This document shows, in pieces, positions 1 through 8,870 of a stretch of DNA of 64,000 nucleotides. Origin of the DNA: Aquamicrobium sp. (GTDB lineage: Bacteria; Pseudomonadota; Alphaproteobacteria; Rhizobiales; Rhizobiaceae); assembly GCF_023954335.1 (NCBI RefSeq), contig NZ_JAMLIE010000001.1, positions 2,232,001 to 2,296,000 on the forward strand, given 5' to 3'. Position 1 is the first letter of the stretch; each line of letters opens with the position of its first letter. The notes under the pieces are model-generated. The model saw nothing but the letters and a program-made list of their open reading frames with translations, was not told where the DNA came from and did no database searches. The translations under genes and the position numbers were made by a program.

Positions 1-669
1 TCGATATGCATCATCAATCCGACGTCGACCGTTCATCTCGACCATGGGATCGACGAGGCCGTGCGGCCTTTGAAGGTCGCGGGCGGCCCCGACTTCCGGG
101 TGGTTCATATCGAGCACGCCCGCCCCGCGGTGCAGTCGCAGTCGGACAGCGACCTCGCGGGGACGCAGGTCATCGATCTCGTGGCAAAGCTTGATCGCGA
201 GGGCGGCATCGACGCCTTCGTGATCGCCTGCTTCAGCGACCCGGGGCTCCATGCCGCGCGGGAAGAGACGCGCGCGGCGGTTTTCGGGATCGGGGAGAGC
301 GGCATGCTGACCGCGATGACGCTCGGCCAGAAGATCGGCGTGATCTCGATCCTGCCGAACTCGATACCGCGCCACTGGCGCATGTTCGGCGCGATGGGCA
401 TCGAGCCCCGGATCGGCTGCGACGTGTCGGTCGGCATCGGCGTCGTCGAGCTGGAGACCACGCCCGATGCGATGGACCGCATGGTCGAGAAGGGCCTGTG
501 GCTCAAGGATCAGGCGCAGTGCGACGTGATCGTGCTGGGCTGCGCCGGCATGGCGCCGTTCGAGGCGGAACTGACCCGCCGCATCGGCATCCCGGTCATC
601 GACCCCGTCCGCGCGGCAGCCGCCCACGCGCTCGGGCGCGTGCTGCTCAAGACGGGAGCCGTCCGTTGA
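1..669 (+). CDS. Asp/Glu/hydantoin racemase family protein, 5' end cut by window
   Basis: The reading frame is open from base 1 and begins with ICIINPTST, the normal N-terminal strand of hydantoin/Asp-Glu racemases, so the true start lies just left of the window. A GTG at 61 is only an internal codon. Two cysteines in the expected contexts, IACFSDPG and LGCAGM, are the usual two-base acid/base pair of this cofactor-free racemase family. The protein is about 222 residues as seen, normal for the family. Its stop overlaps the next gene's start (TGATG), and an amidase, a peptidase and an amino-acid importer follow, suggesting it epimerises an amide or amino-acid-like intermediate. The substrate cannot be read from sequence; related members act on hydantoins, allantoin or maleate. 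Confidence 0.85.
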   Translation, partial: SICIINPTSTVHLDHGIDEAVRPLKVAGGPDFRVVHIEHARPAVQSQSDSDLAGTQVIDLVAKLDREGGIDAFVIACFSDPGLHAAREETRAAVFGIGESGMLTAMTLGQKIGVISILPNSIPRHWRMFGAMGIEPRIGCDVSVGIGVVELETTPDAMDRMVEKGLWLKDQAQCDVIVLGCAGMAPFEAELTRRIGIPVIDPVRAAAAHALGRVLLKTGAVR

Positions 670-1460
670 TGAAGACGACCGTCGGACGGACCCTGGCTAT
701 CCTCGAATGCGTGTCGCGCTCGGATGGCATCACGCCGGCCGAAATGGCCAAGGCCGTCGGCCTACCCGCCAGCACGATCTACCGCTATCTGGCAATCCTG
801 GTCGAGCAGGGCTTCGCCCGCAAGGACGGCAACCGGTTCATGCCGGGGCACCGGCTGCATTCCATGCAGAACGGCGAGCCCGGCTACCAGGAATTCGTCT
901 CGCTGATCCATGACGACCTCGAGGCGCTGACCTTCGAGGGCGGGGCGACGGTTTTCCTGTGCGTGCGCGAAGGCGCCTATTCGCACGCGATCAAGGTGAT
1001 CGAGCCGGCGCAGCGCCTGAAGCTCACCATGCAGGCGGGAGAGAGGCTGCCTCTCTATGCGTCGGCCTCGTCCAAGATCCTCCTGGCGTTCGCCGACGAG
1101 AATTTCCAGCGCGCCTATCTCAAGACGACGGAGCTCAAGCCGCTGGCAAGCGGGACGATCAGGGACCCCGAGGAGCTCAGGAAAGGCCTTCAGGAAATCC
1201 GGAGCCGCGGCTACGCGATCAGCATGTCTGAAGTCGACGAAATGGCGGCCGCGGTCGCGTTCCCGATCGTCGACAGGAACGGCTCGACGGTGATGTCGCT
1301 GGCCGTCTCGGGCATCGAGCAGCGCTTCGTAGGCCAGTCCGGGGAAGAGCTCGTCGCGCTGGTCGGGAAATACGCGTCGATCATCTCGGAGAAGCTCGCC
1401 CACTACCAGAACCTCGGAGCCGGGACGCTGGGCGAGGGAGGCCGCGATGCAGACGATTAG
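669..1460 (+). CDS. IclR-family transcriptional regulator
   Basis: 263 residues. The N-terminal winged helix-turn-helix (residues about 1-60, with GLPASTIYRYLAILVEQGF as the recognition region) is followed by the IclR effector-binding domain containing the ASASSKILLAF segment (residues about 130-150) and the C-terminal MSLAVSG strand. The ATG overlaps the racemase stop by one base, and the gene's end overlaps the amidase start by 14 bases, so it is co-translated with the enzymes it probably controls. IclR proteins generally bind a small metabolite and repress or activate the adjacent catabolic operon. The ligand is unknown. Confidence 0.9.
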   Translation: MKTTVGRTLAILECVSRSDGITPAEMAKAVGLPASTIYRYLAILVEQGFARKDGNRFMPGHRLHSMQNGEPGYQEFVSLIHDDLEALTFEGGATVFLCVREGAYSHAIKVIEPAQRLKLTMQAGERLPLYASASSKILLAFADENFQRAYLKTTELKPLASGTIRDPEELRKGLQEIRSRGYAISMSEVDEMAAAVAFPIVDRNGSTVMSLAVSGIEQRFVGQSGEELVALVGKYASIISEKLAHYQNLGAGTLGEGGRDADD

Positions 1461-2400
1461 CCGCGAGCGCGCCGATTGCTACGCGCTGGACCACCGGCTG
1501 CCGCCCTTGCTGAGCGTGCGCGAGGGAGAGCGGTTCGCGGCCGAGACGCAGGACACGGCCGCCGGCCGGCTGGTTTCCGCCAGCCAGCACCCGTCCGAAA
1601 GGGGCGGGCAGGACGTCCGGCCGCCGAAGTCGAATCCGTTGGCCGGCCCGATCCATGTCGAGGGCATCCGCAAGGGCGACCTGATTCGGATTTCAATCCA
1701 CCGGGTCGACATCAGCCTCCGCCAGAGCATCACCTTCACCTCCCGGAGAGGCCCCTTGAAGGATTCCGCGCGCTGGGGCGCGGCGGACGAGCCCGGGGTG
1801 CATGTCCTGCGCCACGAGCTTGGCCCGAGCGGGACGATGGCCGACGGCCGGGTGCATTTCAACGAGCGGGTCAGCTGGGCGGCGGCCCCCTTCATCGGCA
1901 CGCTCGCGGTCGCGCCCGAGCGCGAGGTCCATTCCAGCCTGCTGGGGCAGGGGGCGTTCGGCGGCAACATCGATTGCCGGGACATCCGCGCCGGCTCGCA
2001 TGTCTATCTGACGGCGCAGGTCGACGGGGCGCTGCTGTTCGTCGGCGACCTGCACGCGTCGCAGGGCGACATGGAGTTCACCGGCGTCGCCGCCGAAACC
2101 GAAGGCACGGTGGAGCTGTCGGTCGAGAAGGTCGGCACGAGATTTCTCGCCGCGCCGCGCATCGAGACCGATGACGCGCTCATCGCGCTTCACCTCTCGC
2201 GGCCGCTCGACCACGCGCTGAACGGCGCGGCGCTGTCGATGATCGAGTGGCTGGTCGAGGACCACGGCATGACGGCCCGGGATGCCTATCTGCAGCTCTC
2301 GGTCAATCCGCTGGTCCGCGCGAATGTCTACCAGATGCTCCCGCAAATGACGCTGGACTACGTCGCGGGCATCCAGTTTCCGAAATCCTGCATTGGCTGA
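1447..2400 (+). CDS. Acetamidase/formamidase family amidohydrolase
   Basis: 317 residues, matching the FmdA/AmdA family. Hallmarks are the N-terminal SNPLAGPIHVEG region, GGNIDCRDI in the middle and the GDLHASQGDMEFTG metal-site segment. Family members hydrolyse small amides such as formamide or acetamide to ammonia and acid. GGAG lies about 8 bases before the ATG, and the gene starts inside the end of the IclR gene. Followed after 25 bases by a peptidase and then an importer, it probably removes an amide group from an imported compound. Specificity is inferred only at family level. Confidence 0.88.
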   Translation: MQTISRERADCYALDHRLPPLLSVREGERFAAETQDTAAGRLVSASQHPSERGGQDVRPPKSNPLAGPIHVEGIRKGDLIRISIHRVDISLRQSITFTSRRGPLKDSARWGAADEPGVHVLRHELGPSGTMADGRVHFNERVSWAAAPFIGTLAVAPEREVHSSLLGQGAFGGNIDCRDIRAGSHVYLTAQVDGALLFVGDLHASQGDMEFTGVAAETEGTVELSVEKVGTRFLAAPRIETDDALIALHLSRPLDHALNGAALSMIEWLVEDHGMTARDAYLQLSVNPLVRANVYQMLPQMTLDYVAGIQFPKSCIG

Positions 2401-2425
2401 GCCGATTTATTTTCAGGGGTGTTAC

Positions 2426-4138
2426 ATGAATGAAATAGAGAAGAAGATCGTCGGCCAGTTCGATGTCGCGAAGGCCTGGTCGCATGTCCAGCACCTCGTC
2501 GAGAAGCTGCCCGGCCGCTATACCGGGTCGGATCAGGAGCGCCAGTCGGCCGAGTTCATCGCCGCAAGGCTGCGGGAGATCGGCGTCGAGCCGCAGATCC
2601 AGCCGGTCGACTCGTGGCTCGGCGTTCCCGACGGGGCGACGATGCGCATCGAGGCGCCCGAGCCGATCGACATCCCCTGCGCGCCCGATACCGGCCGTGG
2701 CCAGCTGATCAGCGGCGAATTCATCGTCATCGAGACGCCGGAGGAGGCGCGGCAGCTTGCCGGCAAGCTCACTGGCAAGATCGTCGTCATCCCCTATTCC
2801 TACTCCTACCCGATCACCCCCGAGGAAGCGCGCAAGCAGGGCGCGGCCGGCATGATCTACGGCAATTGGGGGCCGTCCGACGTCGACATCCTGCGCGTCA
2901 CCGCGCCCCAGACCTGGACCTATTGGGGACTGCCCGATCCCGACGCCTTCCGCATCGGCGAGCAGGAGGCGATCCCGCAGGCGCATATCGGCCGCCAGAG
3001 CTACGAGCGGGTGCGGGATCTCTGCCGCAAGGGCAAGGTGACCGGCAGCTTCAGCGCCAACATCAGGTCGTTCTGGGGCAAGTCGCATCAGGTGATCGCC
3101 GATGTCGGGCCGGACCATCTCGGCGACGATGCCGACTTCATGATCATGGCCGCCCATCACGACTCGTGGAACCCCGGCGCGTCGGACGACGGCGGCGGCG
3201 TCGCGGTGCTGCTGGAGGCGGCCCGCGTCCTTCATGGCGCGCGGCAGTCGCTCAGGCGCAAGGTGCGGTTCATGTTCGTGTCGGGCCACGAGAACGGCGC
3301 CTATGCGACGTCGACCTGGTATCTCGACAACCACTGGCAGGCGCTGCGCGAGCACGCCATCTGCTTCTCGTTCACCGACAATCCCGGCTTCGCCAACGCG
3401 CCCGAGTTCAAGATCGAGGCGAACGAGGAGCTGATGGATTTCGCGCTGGCCTGCGCCCGCGACGTCGTCGGGGACGAGCCGAAGATCAACGTCCACCGCG
3501 CCAACAAGACCGCCGACCGCGGCTTCTTCGGCATCGGCGTGCCCGGCATCTACACGCGCGGCGCGTTCACGCAGGCGCAGGCCGACGCCTGGGGCGGGGC
3601 GTTCCTCGGCTACTGGAACCACTCGAACCACGACACGCTGGACAAGATCGATCCGGTGAATCTCGAGCGGAACGCCAGGATCCGGCTGCTCGAGGCGGTG
3701 CGCCTGTGCAGCGCCGAAATCCTGCCCTACGACTTCCGGCGCACGGTCGCAGGGATGCGCGAGCGTCTGGAGGGATGGCAGGCGGACGGTCGCTACGACG
3801 TTTCGGGCACGCTTGCGCTGGCCCGGAAGTTCGCGGAGCATCTCGACGCCTTCTACGGCCCCGCCGGCACGCGTGATGCCGCCCGGACGAACGAAACGCT
3901 CAAGGCGCTGGCGCGCGAGCTGTCCTGGATCAACTACACCTACAAGGGCCGCTACGGCCAGGACATCTTCGGCGTCGACCTGAAGAAGCCGCTCCCGATC
4001 ATGAACTCGATCGACGAACTCGCGCACCACGCCGCGGGGTCGCCGATGGACCTGATGCTGCGGGCGCGCATACGGCGCGATCAGAACAAGGTGGAGGACG
4101 CGCTCCGCGCCTCGATCGCGCTCGTCACATCAAGCTGA
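2426..4138 (+). CDS. M28-family zinc metallopeptidase with PA domain
   Basis: 570 residues from the ATG at 2426, preceded by CAGGGGTG. An upstream in-frame start at 2393 would overlap the amidase and lacks a ribosome site. A PA insertion (ARKQGAAGMIYGN region, residues about 120-190) precedes the M28 catalytic core, where HHDSWNPGASDDGGG supplies the first zinc His and the bridging Asp, and SGHENG holds the catalytic Glu region. A later YWNHSNHDT segment carries the last His ligand. No signal peptide is visible, so it is probably cytoplasmic, unlike many M28 enzymes. The family includes aminopeptidases and glutamate carboxypeptidase-like enzymes, so here it may cleave an amide or acyl-amino acid taken up by the downstream transporter. 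Confidence 0.85.
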   Translation: MNEIEKKIVGQFDVAKAWSHVQHLVEKLPGRYTGSDQERQSAEFIAARLREIGVEPQIQPVDSWLGVPDGATMRIEAPEPIDIPCAPDTGRGQLISGEFIVIETPEEARQLAGKLTGKIVVIPYSYSYPITPEEARKQGAAGMIYGNWGPSDVDILRVTAPQTWTYWGLPDPDAFRIGEQEAIPQAHIGRQSYERVRDLCRKGKVTGSFSANIRSFWGKSHQVIADVGPDHLGDDADFMIMAAHHDSWNPGASDDGGGVAVLLEAARVLHGARQSLRRKVRFMFVSGHENGAYATSTWYLDNHWQALREHAICFSFTDNPGFANAPEFKIEANEELMDFALACARDVVGDEPKINVHRANKTADRGFFGIGVPGIYTRGAFTQAQADAWGGAFLGYWNHSNHDTLDKIDPVNLERNARIRLLEAVRLCSAEILPYDFRRTVAGMRERLEGWQADGRYDVSGTLALARKFAEHLDAFYGPAGTRDAARTNETLKALARELSWINYTYKGRYGQDIFGVDLKKPLPIMNSIDELAHHAAGSPMDLMLRARIRRDQNKVEDALRASIALVTSS

Positions 4139-4172
4139 ACGCAATCCATAACATCAAGAAAGGGGAATAAGC

Positions 4173-5024
4173 ATGGGCAGATATCTCACAATCCTTGGCG
4201 TCGTCGTCGGCCTCGCGGCCATCGCGGCGCCCTATCACACCGCATCCGCACAGGACGCCGGGCCGCTCCGGGCGGCGGCCGATCCGACGTTCCCGCCCTT
4301 CGCGTTCCGGACTCCCGCGGGAGTGGTCGAGGGCTACGTTGTGGACGTGGGCGCCGCTGTCGCCGCGAAGATGAAGCGCGAGTTCGAGTTCGTGCCGCAG
4401 GAATGGTCGGGAATCTTCTCCGGCCTCTACGCCGGTCATTTCGACGTCATCATCGCCCCGGTGACGATCACCGCCGAGCGCGCGTCGAGCATGGCCTTCA
4501 CCGAGGGCTATCTCGAGACGTCCCTCGGCTTCCTGACCAAGTCCGATGCGGAGATGCCGAACCTCGAAGCCCTGAAGGGCAAGACCCTCGCCGTCAACAA
4601 CGGGTCGGTGTCCGACAACTGGGCCAAGGACAACGCCGAGAAGTACGGCTTCGAGATCCAGCGCTACCTGAACGTCCCCGACACCGCCCAGTCGGTGCAG
4701 TCCGGGCGCGCCTTCGCGGCGCTCGCCGAGACCGGCAGCATGGCCTATCTCGCGACGCGCCAGCCGACGCTCAAGGTCTCGCAGACCATCGCTCTCGGCG
4801 GTGCGTTCGCTTTCGCCATCAAGCCGGAGAACGTCGAGCTGCGCAACGAGATCGACATGGCGCTCGAATGCCTCAAGCAGGACGGCACGATGGCGTCGAT
4901 CTACGAGAAGTGGTTCGGCTTCGCGCCTCCGCAGGATTCGCCCGCGGTGAACATCGTCGCCGGCTACGGTCCTGAAGGTTTCGACAATTACGACGCGACC
5001 CCGCACGAACTCGCCTGCGAATGA
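4173..5024 (+). CDS. ABC transporter periplasmic substrate-binding protein, polar amino-acid type
   Basis: 283 residues. The N-terminal signal peptide (MGRYLTILGVVVGLAAIAA, cleavage probably after TASAQ) is followed by a family-3 solute-binding fold: AADPTFPPFAF at the start of the mature domain, DVIIAPVTITAERA and the LKGKTLAVNNGS hinge strand. AAGAAAGGGG lies just before the ATG. It is the first gene of a complete importer set (binding protein, ATPase, two permeases). Related proteins bind polar amino acids or small derivatives such as opines. The ligand is unknown here but probably relates to the amidase and peptidase upstream. Confidence 0.92.
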   Translation: MGRYLTILGVVVGLAAIAAPYHTASAQDAGPLRAAADPTFPPFAFRTPAGVVEGYVVDVGAAVAAKMKREFEFVPQEWSGIFSGLYAGHFDVIIAPVTITAERASSMAFTEGYLETSLGFLTKSDAEMPNLEALKGKTLAVNNGSVSDNWAKDNAEKYGFEIQRYLNVPDTAQSVQSGRAFAALAETGSMAYLATRQPTLKVSQTIALGGAFAFAIKPENVELRNEIDMALECLKQDGTMASIYEKWFGFAPPQDSPAVNIVAGYGPEGFDNYDATPHELACE

Positions 5025-5061
5025 GGCCGGGGTTGCGCCAACCGAACCACGGGGATCGCGC

Positions 5062-5805
5062 ATGACAACTGACAGCCCCTTGATCGAGCTCGAGGGTGTG
5101 TCGAAGCGCTTCGGATCGTTCGAAGCGCTTCACAGCATCGATCTGAAAGTCTTCAAGGGGGAGTCCGTCGTTCTGATCGGCTCCTCCGGATCGGGAAAAA
5201 GCACGCTCCTGCGCTGCATGAATCTGCTCGAGGTGCCCGAGCGCGGCAGCGTGCGGTTTTCCGGCCTCGAGCTGACAAACAACCGCAAGCGCCTGCGCGA
5301 GATTCGCGGAAGGCTTGGAATGGTGTTCCAGTCGTTCAACCTCTATCCGCACATGACCGCGTTCGGCAACGTGTCGCTGGCGCTTCGCCGCGTGAGGAAG
5401 ATGCCGCGCGAGCTGGCAAGGGAGGCCGCCATCGAGGCGCTGTCCACCGTCGGCCTGCGCGACAAGATCGACAGCTATCCGGCGCAGCTTTCGGGCGGCC
5501 AGAAGCAGCGCGTCGGCATCGCGCGGGCCATCGCGATGAATCCCGACGCGGTGCTTTTCGACGAGCCGACGTCGGCCCTCGATCCCGAACTCGTCAACGA
5601 GGTCCTCGACGTCATGGTCAAGCTGCGGGAGACCGGCATGACGATGGTCACCGTCACCCACGAGATGCGCTTCGCGCGTCGCATCGCTGACCGCATCGTC
5701 GTGATGGCGTCCGGCCGGATCATCGAGGAGGGCCCGGCGGAGAAGATATTCGAAAACCCCGAGCACGAGCGGACACGTCAGCTCATCAGATCGCACGAGC
5801 ACTAG
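5062..5805 (+). CDS. ABC transporter ATP-binding protein, polar amino-acid type
   Basis: 247 residues, the usual GlnQ/HisP length. Walker A is GSSGSGKST (residues about 39-47), the signature is LSGGQKQR and Walker B is DAVLFDEPTSALDP, followed by the switch histidine in VTVTHEM. It energises the importer formed with the binding protein upstream and the two permeases downstream. A stretch before the signature (MPRELAREAAIEAL) is typical of the family. Confidence 0.95.
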   Translation: MTTDSPLIELEGVSKRFGSFEALHSIDLKVFKGESVVLIGSSGSGKSTLLRCMNLLEVPERGSVRFSGLELTNNRKRLREIRGRLGMVFQSFNLYPHMTAFGNVSLALRRVRKMPRELAREAAIEALSTVGLRDKIDSYPAQLSGGQKQRVGIARAIAMNPDAVLFDEPTSALDPELVNEVLDVMVKLRETGMTMVTVTHEMRFARRIADRIVVMASGRIIEEGPAEKIFENPEHERTRQLIRSHEH

Positions 5806-5822
5806 CGGAGGGCGCGGGTGAG

Positions 5823-6494
5823 ATGGAAGACATCCTTCGCTACTTTCTGAACGTGGACGTCGCCCTCGCGACCTTGCCGGCGCTGCTGCAGGGTTTCTGG
5901 GTGACGATCAGGATGGCGGTCGGCGCCGTCCTTCTGGGAATACCGGCAGGGCTGGTGATCGCCATCCTGCGCGCCTACCGGATCCCTGTCCTCGACCAGC
6001 TGCTGGTCCTGTTCATGGATTTCTTCCGCGCCGTGCCGTCGCTGGTGGTGCTGGTGATCATCTATTTCGGGCTGCCCTATGTCGGCGTGTCGCTGTCTGG
6101 CGAAAGCGCGACCGTGATCGGCCTCGGTCTCGTCCTTTCGGCCTATGCGGCGGAAATATTCTGGGCGGGGATCAAGACCATTCCGCTCGGGCAATGGGAA
6201 GCCGGCCTCTCCAGCGGCCTGCACTTCTCCGAGGTCCTCGCCATCATCGTCCTGCCGAGGGCGGTGCGGCTGGGAATTCCGGTGCTGACGAACAGGACCA
6301 TCGCCGTCGCCAAGGGAACCGCCTACGGCGCGATCATCTCGGCCGAGGAGATACTCAGCGTGTCGCTGAGCGCCCAGCAGACCTACGCGAACCCGACGCC
6401 GCTGATCGTCGGCGCGGTTCTCTATCTCGCGGTCTTCGTCCCTCTCGTCCAGCTGAGCCGCTGGATCGAGCGGACCTACACGATCCGCATGTGA
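5823..6494 (+). CDS. ABC transporter permease, His/Glu/Gln/Arg type (first)
   Basis: 223 residues with about five membrane segments. The EAA loop reads QWEAGLSSGLHFSEVLAIIV, the contact site for the ATPase, and the N-terminal helix includes FWVTIRMAVGAVLLGIPAGL. Its ATG lies 17 bases after the ATPase stop. It pairs with the next gene to form the heterodimeric channel, since two distinct permeases are normal in this class. Confidence 0.93.
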   Translation: MEDILRYFLNVDVALATLPALLQGFWVTIRMAVGAVLLGIPAGLVIAILRAYRIPVLDQLLVLFMDFFRAVPSLVVLVIIYFGLPYVGVSLSGESATVIGLGLVLSAYAAEIFWAGIKTIPLGQWEAGLSSGLHFSEVLAIIVLPRAVRLGIPVLTNRTIAVAKGTAYGAIISAEEILSVSLSAQQTYANPTPLIVGAVLYLAVFVPLVQLSRWIERTYTIRM

Positions 6495-6508
6495 AGGACG
6501 GTCCGGCC

Positions 6509-7180
6509 ATGGACGGCTTTGTTGCCACATTCTTCAACATCGACATAGCGCTGGAGATCCTTCCCGCTCTCGGAAGGGGACTCCTGAACACGATCTACCT
6601 CGCGCTCATCGTCTTTCCCTGCAGCTTCGTCGCCGGGCTCGGGCTGAGCATCATGGGCATGTCGCGGTCGTGGATCGTCCGGGCGATGTCGGTGACCTAT
6701 ATCGATTTCTTCCGCTCGTTTCCGCCGGTGGTGCTCCTCATCGTCATCTTCTACGGCCTGCCTTTCTTCGGCTGGCGGATCGATCCGCTCCTTGCCGCGT
6801 CGCTCGCGCTGATCCTCAACGCGGCGAGCTACTACGCCGAGGTCCAGCGCACCGGCATCGAAAGCGTGGACCGCGGCCAGTGGGAGGCCGCGCACTCCAC
6901 CGGCCTCAACCCCTCGGAGACCTATCTGTGGGTGGTGCTGCCGCAGGCTCTGCGCAACGTCGTCTCGCCGCTGATCGGAAACACCATCGAGCTGGTGAAG
7001 CTGACGGCGATCGCCTCGGTAGTCTCCTATTCGGAGCTGCTCAAGGTGGCGAAGGAGATGCAGAGCCTCATGTTCAGCCCGACGCCGCTCGTTGCCGCCG
7101 CTCTCATCTACTTCCTGATGCTGTGGCCGTTCGTGAGATGGCTGTCCCGCTTCGAACGCGGGTTCATGGAACGCGACTGA
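6509..7180 (+). CDS. ABC transporter permease, His/Glu/Gln/Arg type (second)
   Basis: 223 residues from the ATG at 6509, 14 bases after the previous stop. The much longer open frame from 6194 reads through the preceding gene and is not used. The EAA loop is QWEAAHSTGLNPSETYLWVV, and the start MDGFVATFFNIDIALEILPALGRG parallels the first permease, indicating duplication of an ancestral channel subunit. With its partner it forms the inner-membrane pore of the importer. Confidence 0.93.
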   Translation: MDGFVATFFNIDIALEILPALGRGLLNTIYLALIVFPCSFVAGLGLSIMGMSRSWIVRAMSVTYIDFFRSFPPVVLLIVIFYGLPFFGWRIDPLLAASLALILNAASYYAEVQRTGIESVDRGQWEAAHSTGLNPSETYLWVVLPQALRNVVSPLIGNTIELVKLTAIASVVSYSELLKVAKEMQSLMFSPTPLVAAALIYFLMLWPFVRWLSRFERGFMERD

Positions 7181-7245
7181 TCTTGCGCCGACCTCGAAGA
7201 CGGGGCGACGGCGAGGATGTCCGAACGAATCGAGGTGCCCGGCAA

Positions 7246-8208
7246 ATGGTTCTGAAGATCGCCATGCTGCAGACGCTGTCGCCCGAGTTGCGGGACCGCG
7301 TCCTGCCGCTCGTTCCCGAAGGGTTCGTGCTCGACGTCACGCGCTCCACCGATCTGCCGGATCTCCTGGAGGTGATCGGCGACGCCGACTACGCCGTCGC
7401 CTTCGGCATGTCCGTGCCCGAGGAGGCGCTGAGAGCGGCGAAGCGGCTGCGCCTGCTCCATCGCTGGGGCGTCGGCGTCGACGGCGTTCCGCTCGATACG
7501 TGCGGGGAGCTCGGCGTCGTCGTCGCCAAATGCACCGGCAGCAACGCCCGGCCGGTCGCCGAGTTCGCGGTCGGCGCCATGCTCGCCTGCTCGCGGTCGC
7601 TGATCGTGGCCGATCGGTCGACGAAGGAAGGGCAATGGCTGAAGAAGCAGGTTTGGATGCGGAACACCATGCTCGCCGGCAGGACCGTCGGGCTCGTCGG
7701 CTTCGGCGCTATCGCGCGAAAGGTCGCCCAGCTTCTAAGCGGCTTCGGCTGCGATGTCCTCTACACCAAGCGCACCCGACTGCCCGAGGATGAGGAAGCT
7801 GCGCTCGGGGTCCGGTTCGCTGCCATGGATGCCATCCTCGAGGCCGACATCGTTTCTCTTCACTGCCCCTTGAACGACAGGACGCGCAACATGATCGGCG
7901 CCGCCGAGCTCGACCGGATGAAGCCGCACGCGATCCTCGTCAACACCGCGCGCGGCGGGCTGGTCGACGAGGACGCTTTGGCCACGGCGCTGCGGACGGG
8001 GAAGATACGCGCGGCGGCCATCGACGTGTTCGAGCGCGAGCCGGTCGATGCGGACAACCCGCTGCTCGGGCTCGACAACGTGATCCTGTCGCCGCACATC
8101 GCGGCGAACGCGTTCGACAACATCGACAACGAAATCCGCCACTGGATGACGAATATCCAGAAGCACAGCAACGGCGAGGCGATAGACCCTCAGGATATCG
8201 TCGGGTGA
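7246..8208 (+). CDS. D-2-hydroxyacid dehydrogenase, NAD(P)-dependent
   Basis: 320 residues from the ATG at 7246. The Rossmann motif GLVGFGAIARKV lies near residue 150. The catalytic Arg (NTARGGLVDEDAL), Glu (DVFEREPV) and His (LSPHIAANA) are all present and correctly spaced. The N-terminal substrate domain includes HRWGVGVDGVPLD. The family oxidises or reduces 2-hydroxy/2-keto acids, so it may process the acid released by the amidase/peptidase steps. Its stop overlaps the next gene's GTG start. Confidence 0.9.
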   Translation: MVLKIAMLQTLSPELRDRVLPLVPEGFVLDVTRSTDLPDLLEVIGDADYAVAFGMSVPEEALRAAKRLRLLHRWGVGVDGVPLDTCGELGVVVAKCTGSNARPVAEFAVGAMLACSRSLIVADRSTKEGQWLKKQVWMRNTMLAGRTVGLVGFGAIARKVAQLLSGFGCDVLYTKRTRLPEDEEAALGVRFAAMDAILEADIVSLHCPLNDRTRNMIGAAELDRMKPHAILVNTARGGLVDEDALATALRTGKIRAAAIDVFEREPVDADNPLLGLDNVILSPHIAANAFDNIDNEIRHWMTNIQKHSNGEAIDPQDIVG

Positions 8209-8858
8209 GCGTCGTGCATTTCGATTTCACGACCCTTCCGGCCCGGGATCGCTACAAGCTGCTGGTCAGCGTCGTGGTGCCCCGGCCGATCGCTCTCGTG
8301 ACCACCGTCGACGCGCAGGGACGGGCGAATGCCGCGCCGTTCAGCTTCTTCAACGTCGTCTCCGACGATCCGCCGCTGCTGGTTCTCGGCATCGGCGGGC
8401 GGGAGCCGCGGCGTGACGGCCACAAGGACACCGTCCGCAACATCGGCGAGACCGGCGAATTCGTCGTCAACCTCGTCGATGAGCCGCTGATGGAGCAGAT
8501 GAACATCTGTGCCATCGATTTCCCGCCTGACGTCGACGAGCTGGCAGCCGCCGGGCTGACGCCGGTCGCTTCGTCGCGCGTGCGGCCGCCGGGGCTGGCG
8601 CAATCCCCCGTGCGGCTGGAATGCCGGGAGTATATGAGCATCCCGCTGGGAACCGAATGGCGCACGCTGATGATCGGCGAAGTCCTCGCCATGAGCGTGC
8701 GCGGCGGCATCGTCTCGCCGGATACGCTGCATGTCGATCCGGACGCATTCAGCCCCGTGGGCCGGCTCCACGGAGGCGGATGGTATCTGCGCCTGACCGA
8801 CCGCATGCGCATGGACCGCATGACCGGCCTCGATGGCGACGCAAGCTCGCGCGCATAG
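8205..8858 (+). CDS. Flavin reductase-family FMN-binding protein (split barrel)
   Basis: 217 residues starting at a GTG that overlaps the dehydrogenase stop (GTGA). VVPRPIALVTTVDAQGRANAAPFSFFN is the flavin-binding core of the DIM6/NTAB family, followed by NIGETGEFVVNLV. Such proteins supply reduced flavin to a monooxygenase or act on their own, and no two-component monooxygenase is seen in this cluster. It ends 13 bases before the convergent GntR gene and closes the plus-strand cluster. A paralog lies at 31936. Confidence 0.88.
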   Translation: MSVVHFDFTTLPARDRYKLLVSVVVPRPIALVTTVDAQGRANAAPFSFFNVVSDDPPLLVLGIGGREPRRDGHKDTVRNIGETGEFVVNLVDEPLMEQMNICAIDFPPDVDELAAAGLTPVASSRVRPPGLAQSPVRLECREYMSIPLGTEWRTLMIGEVLAMSVRGGIVSPDTLHVDPDAFSPVGRLHGGGWYLRLTDRMRMDRMTGLDGDASSRA

Positions 8859-8870
8859 GGCAGGGGTGGG

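Noticed and set aside
2303..4030. Minus-strand frame of 575 codons opposite the M28 peptidase gene
   Set aside because: No recognisable family; it is the shadow of a gene with clear zinc motifs.
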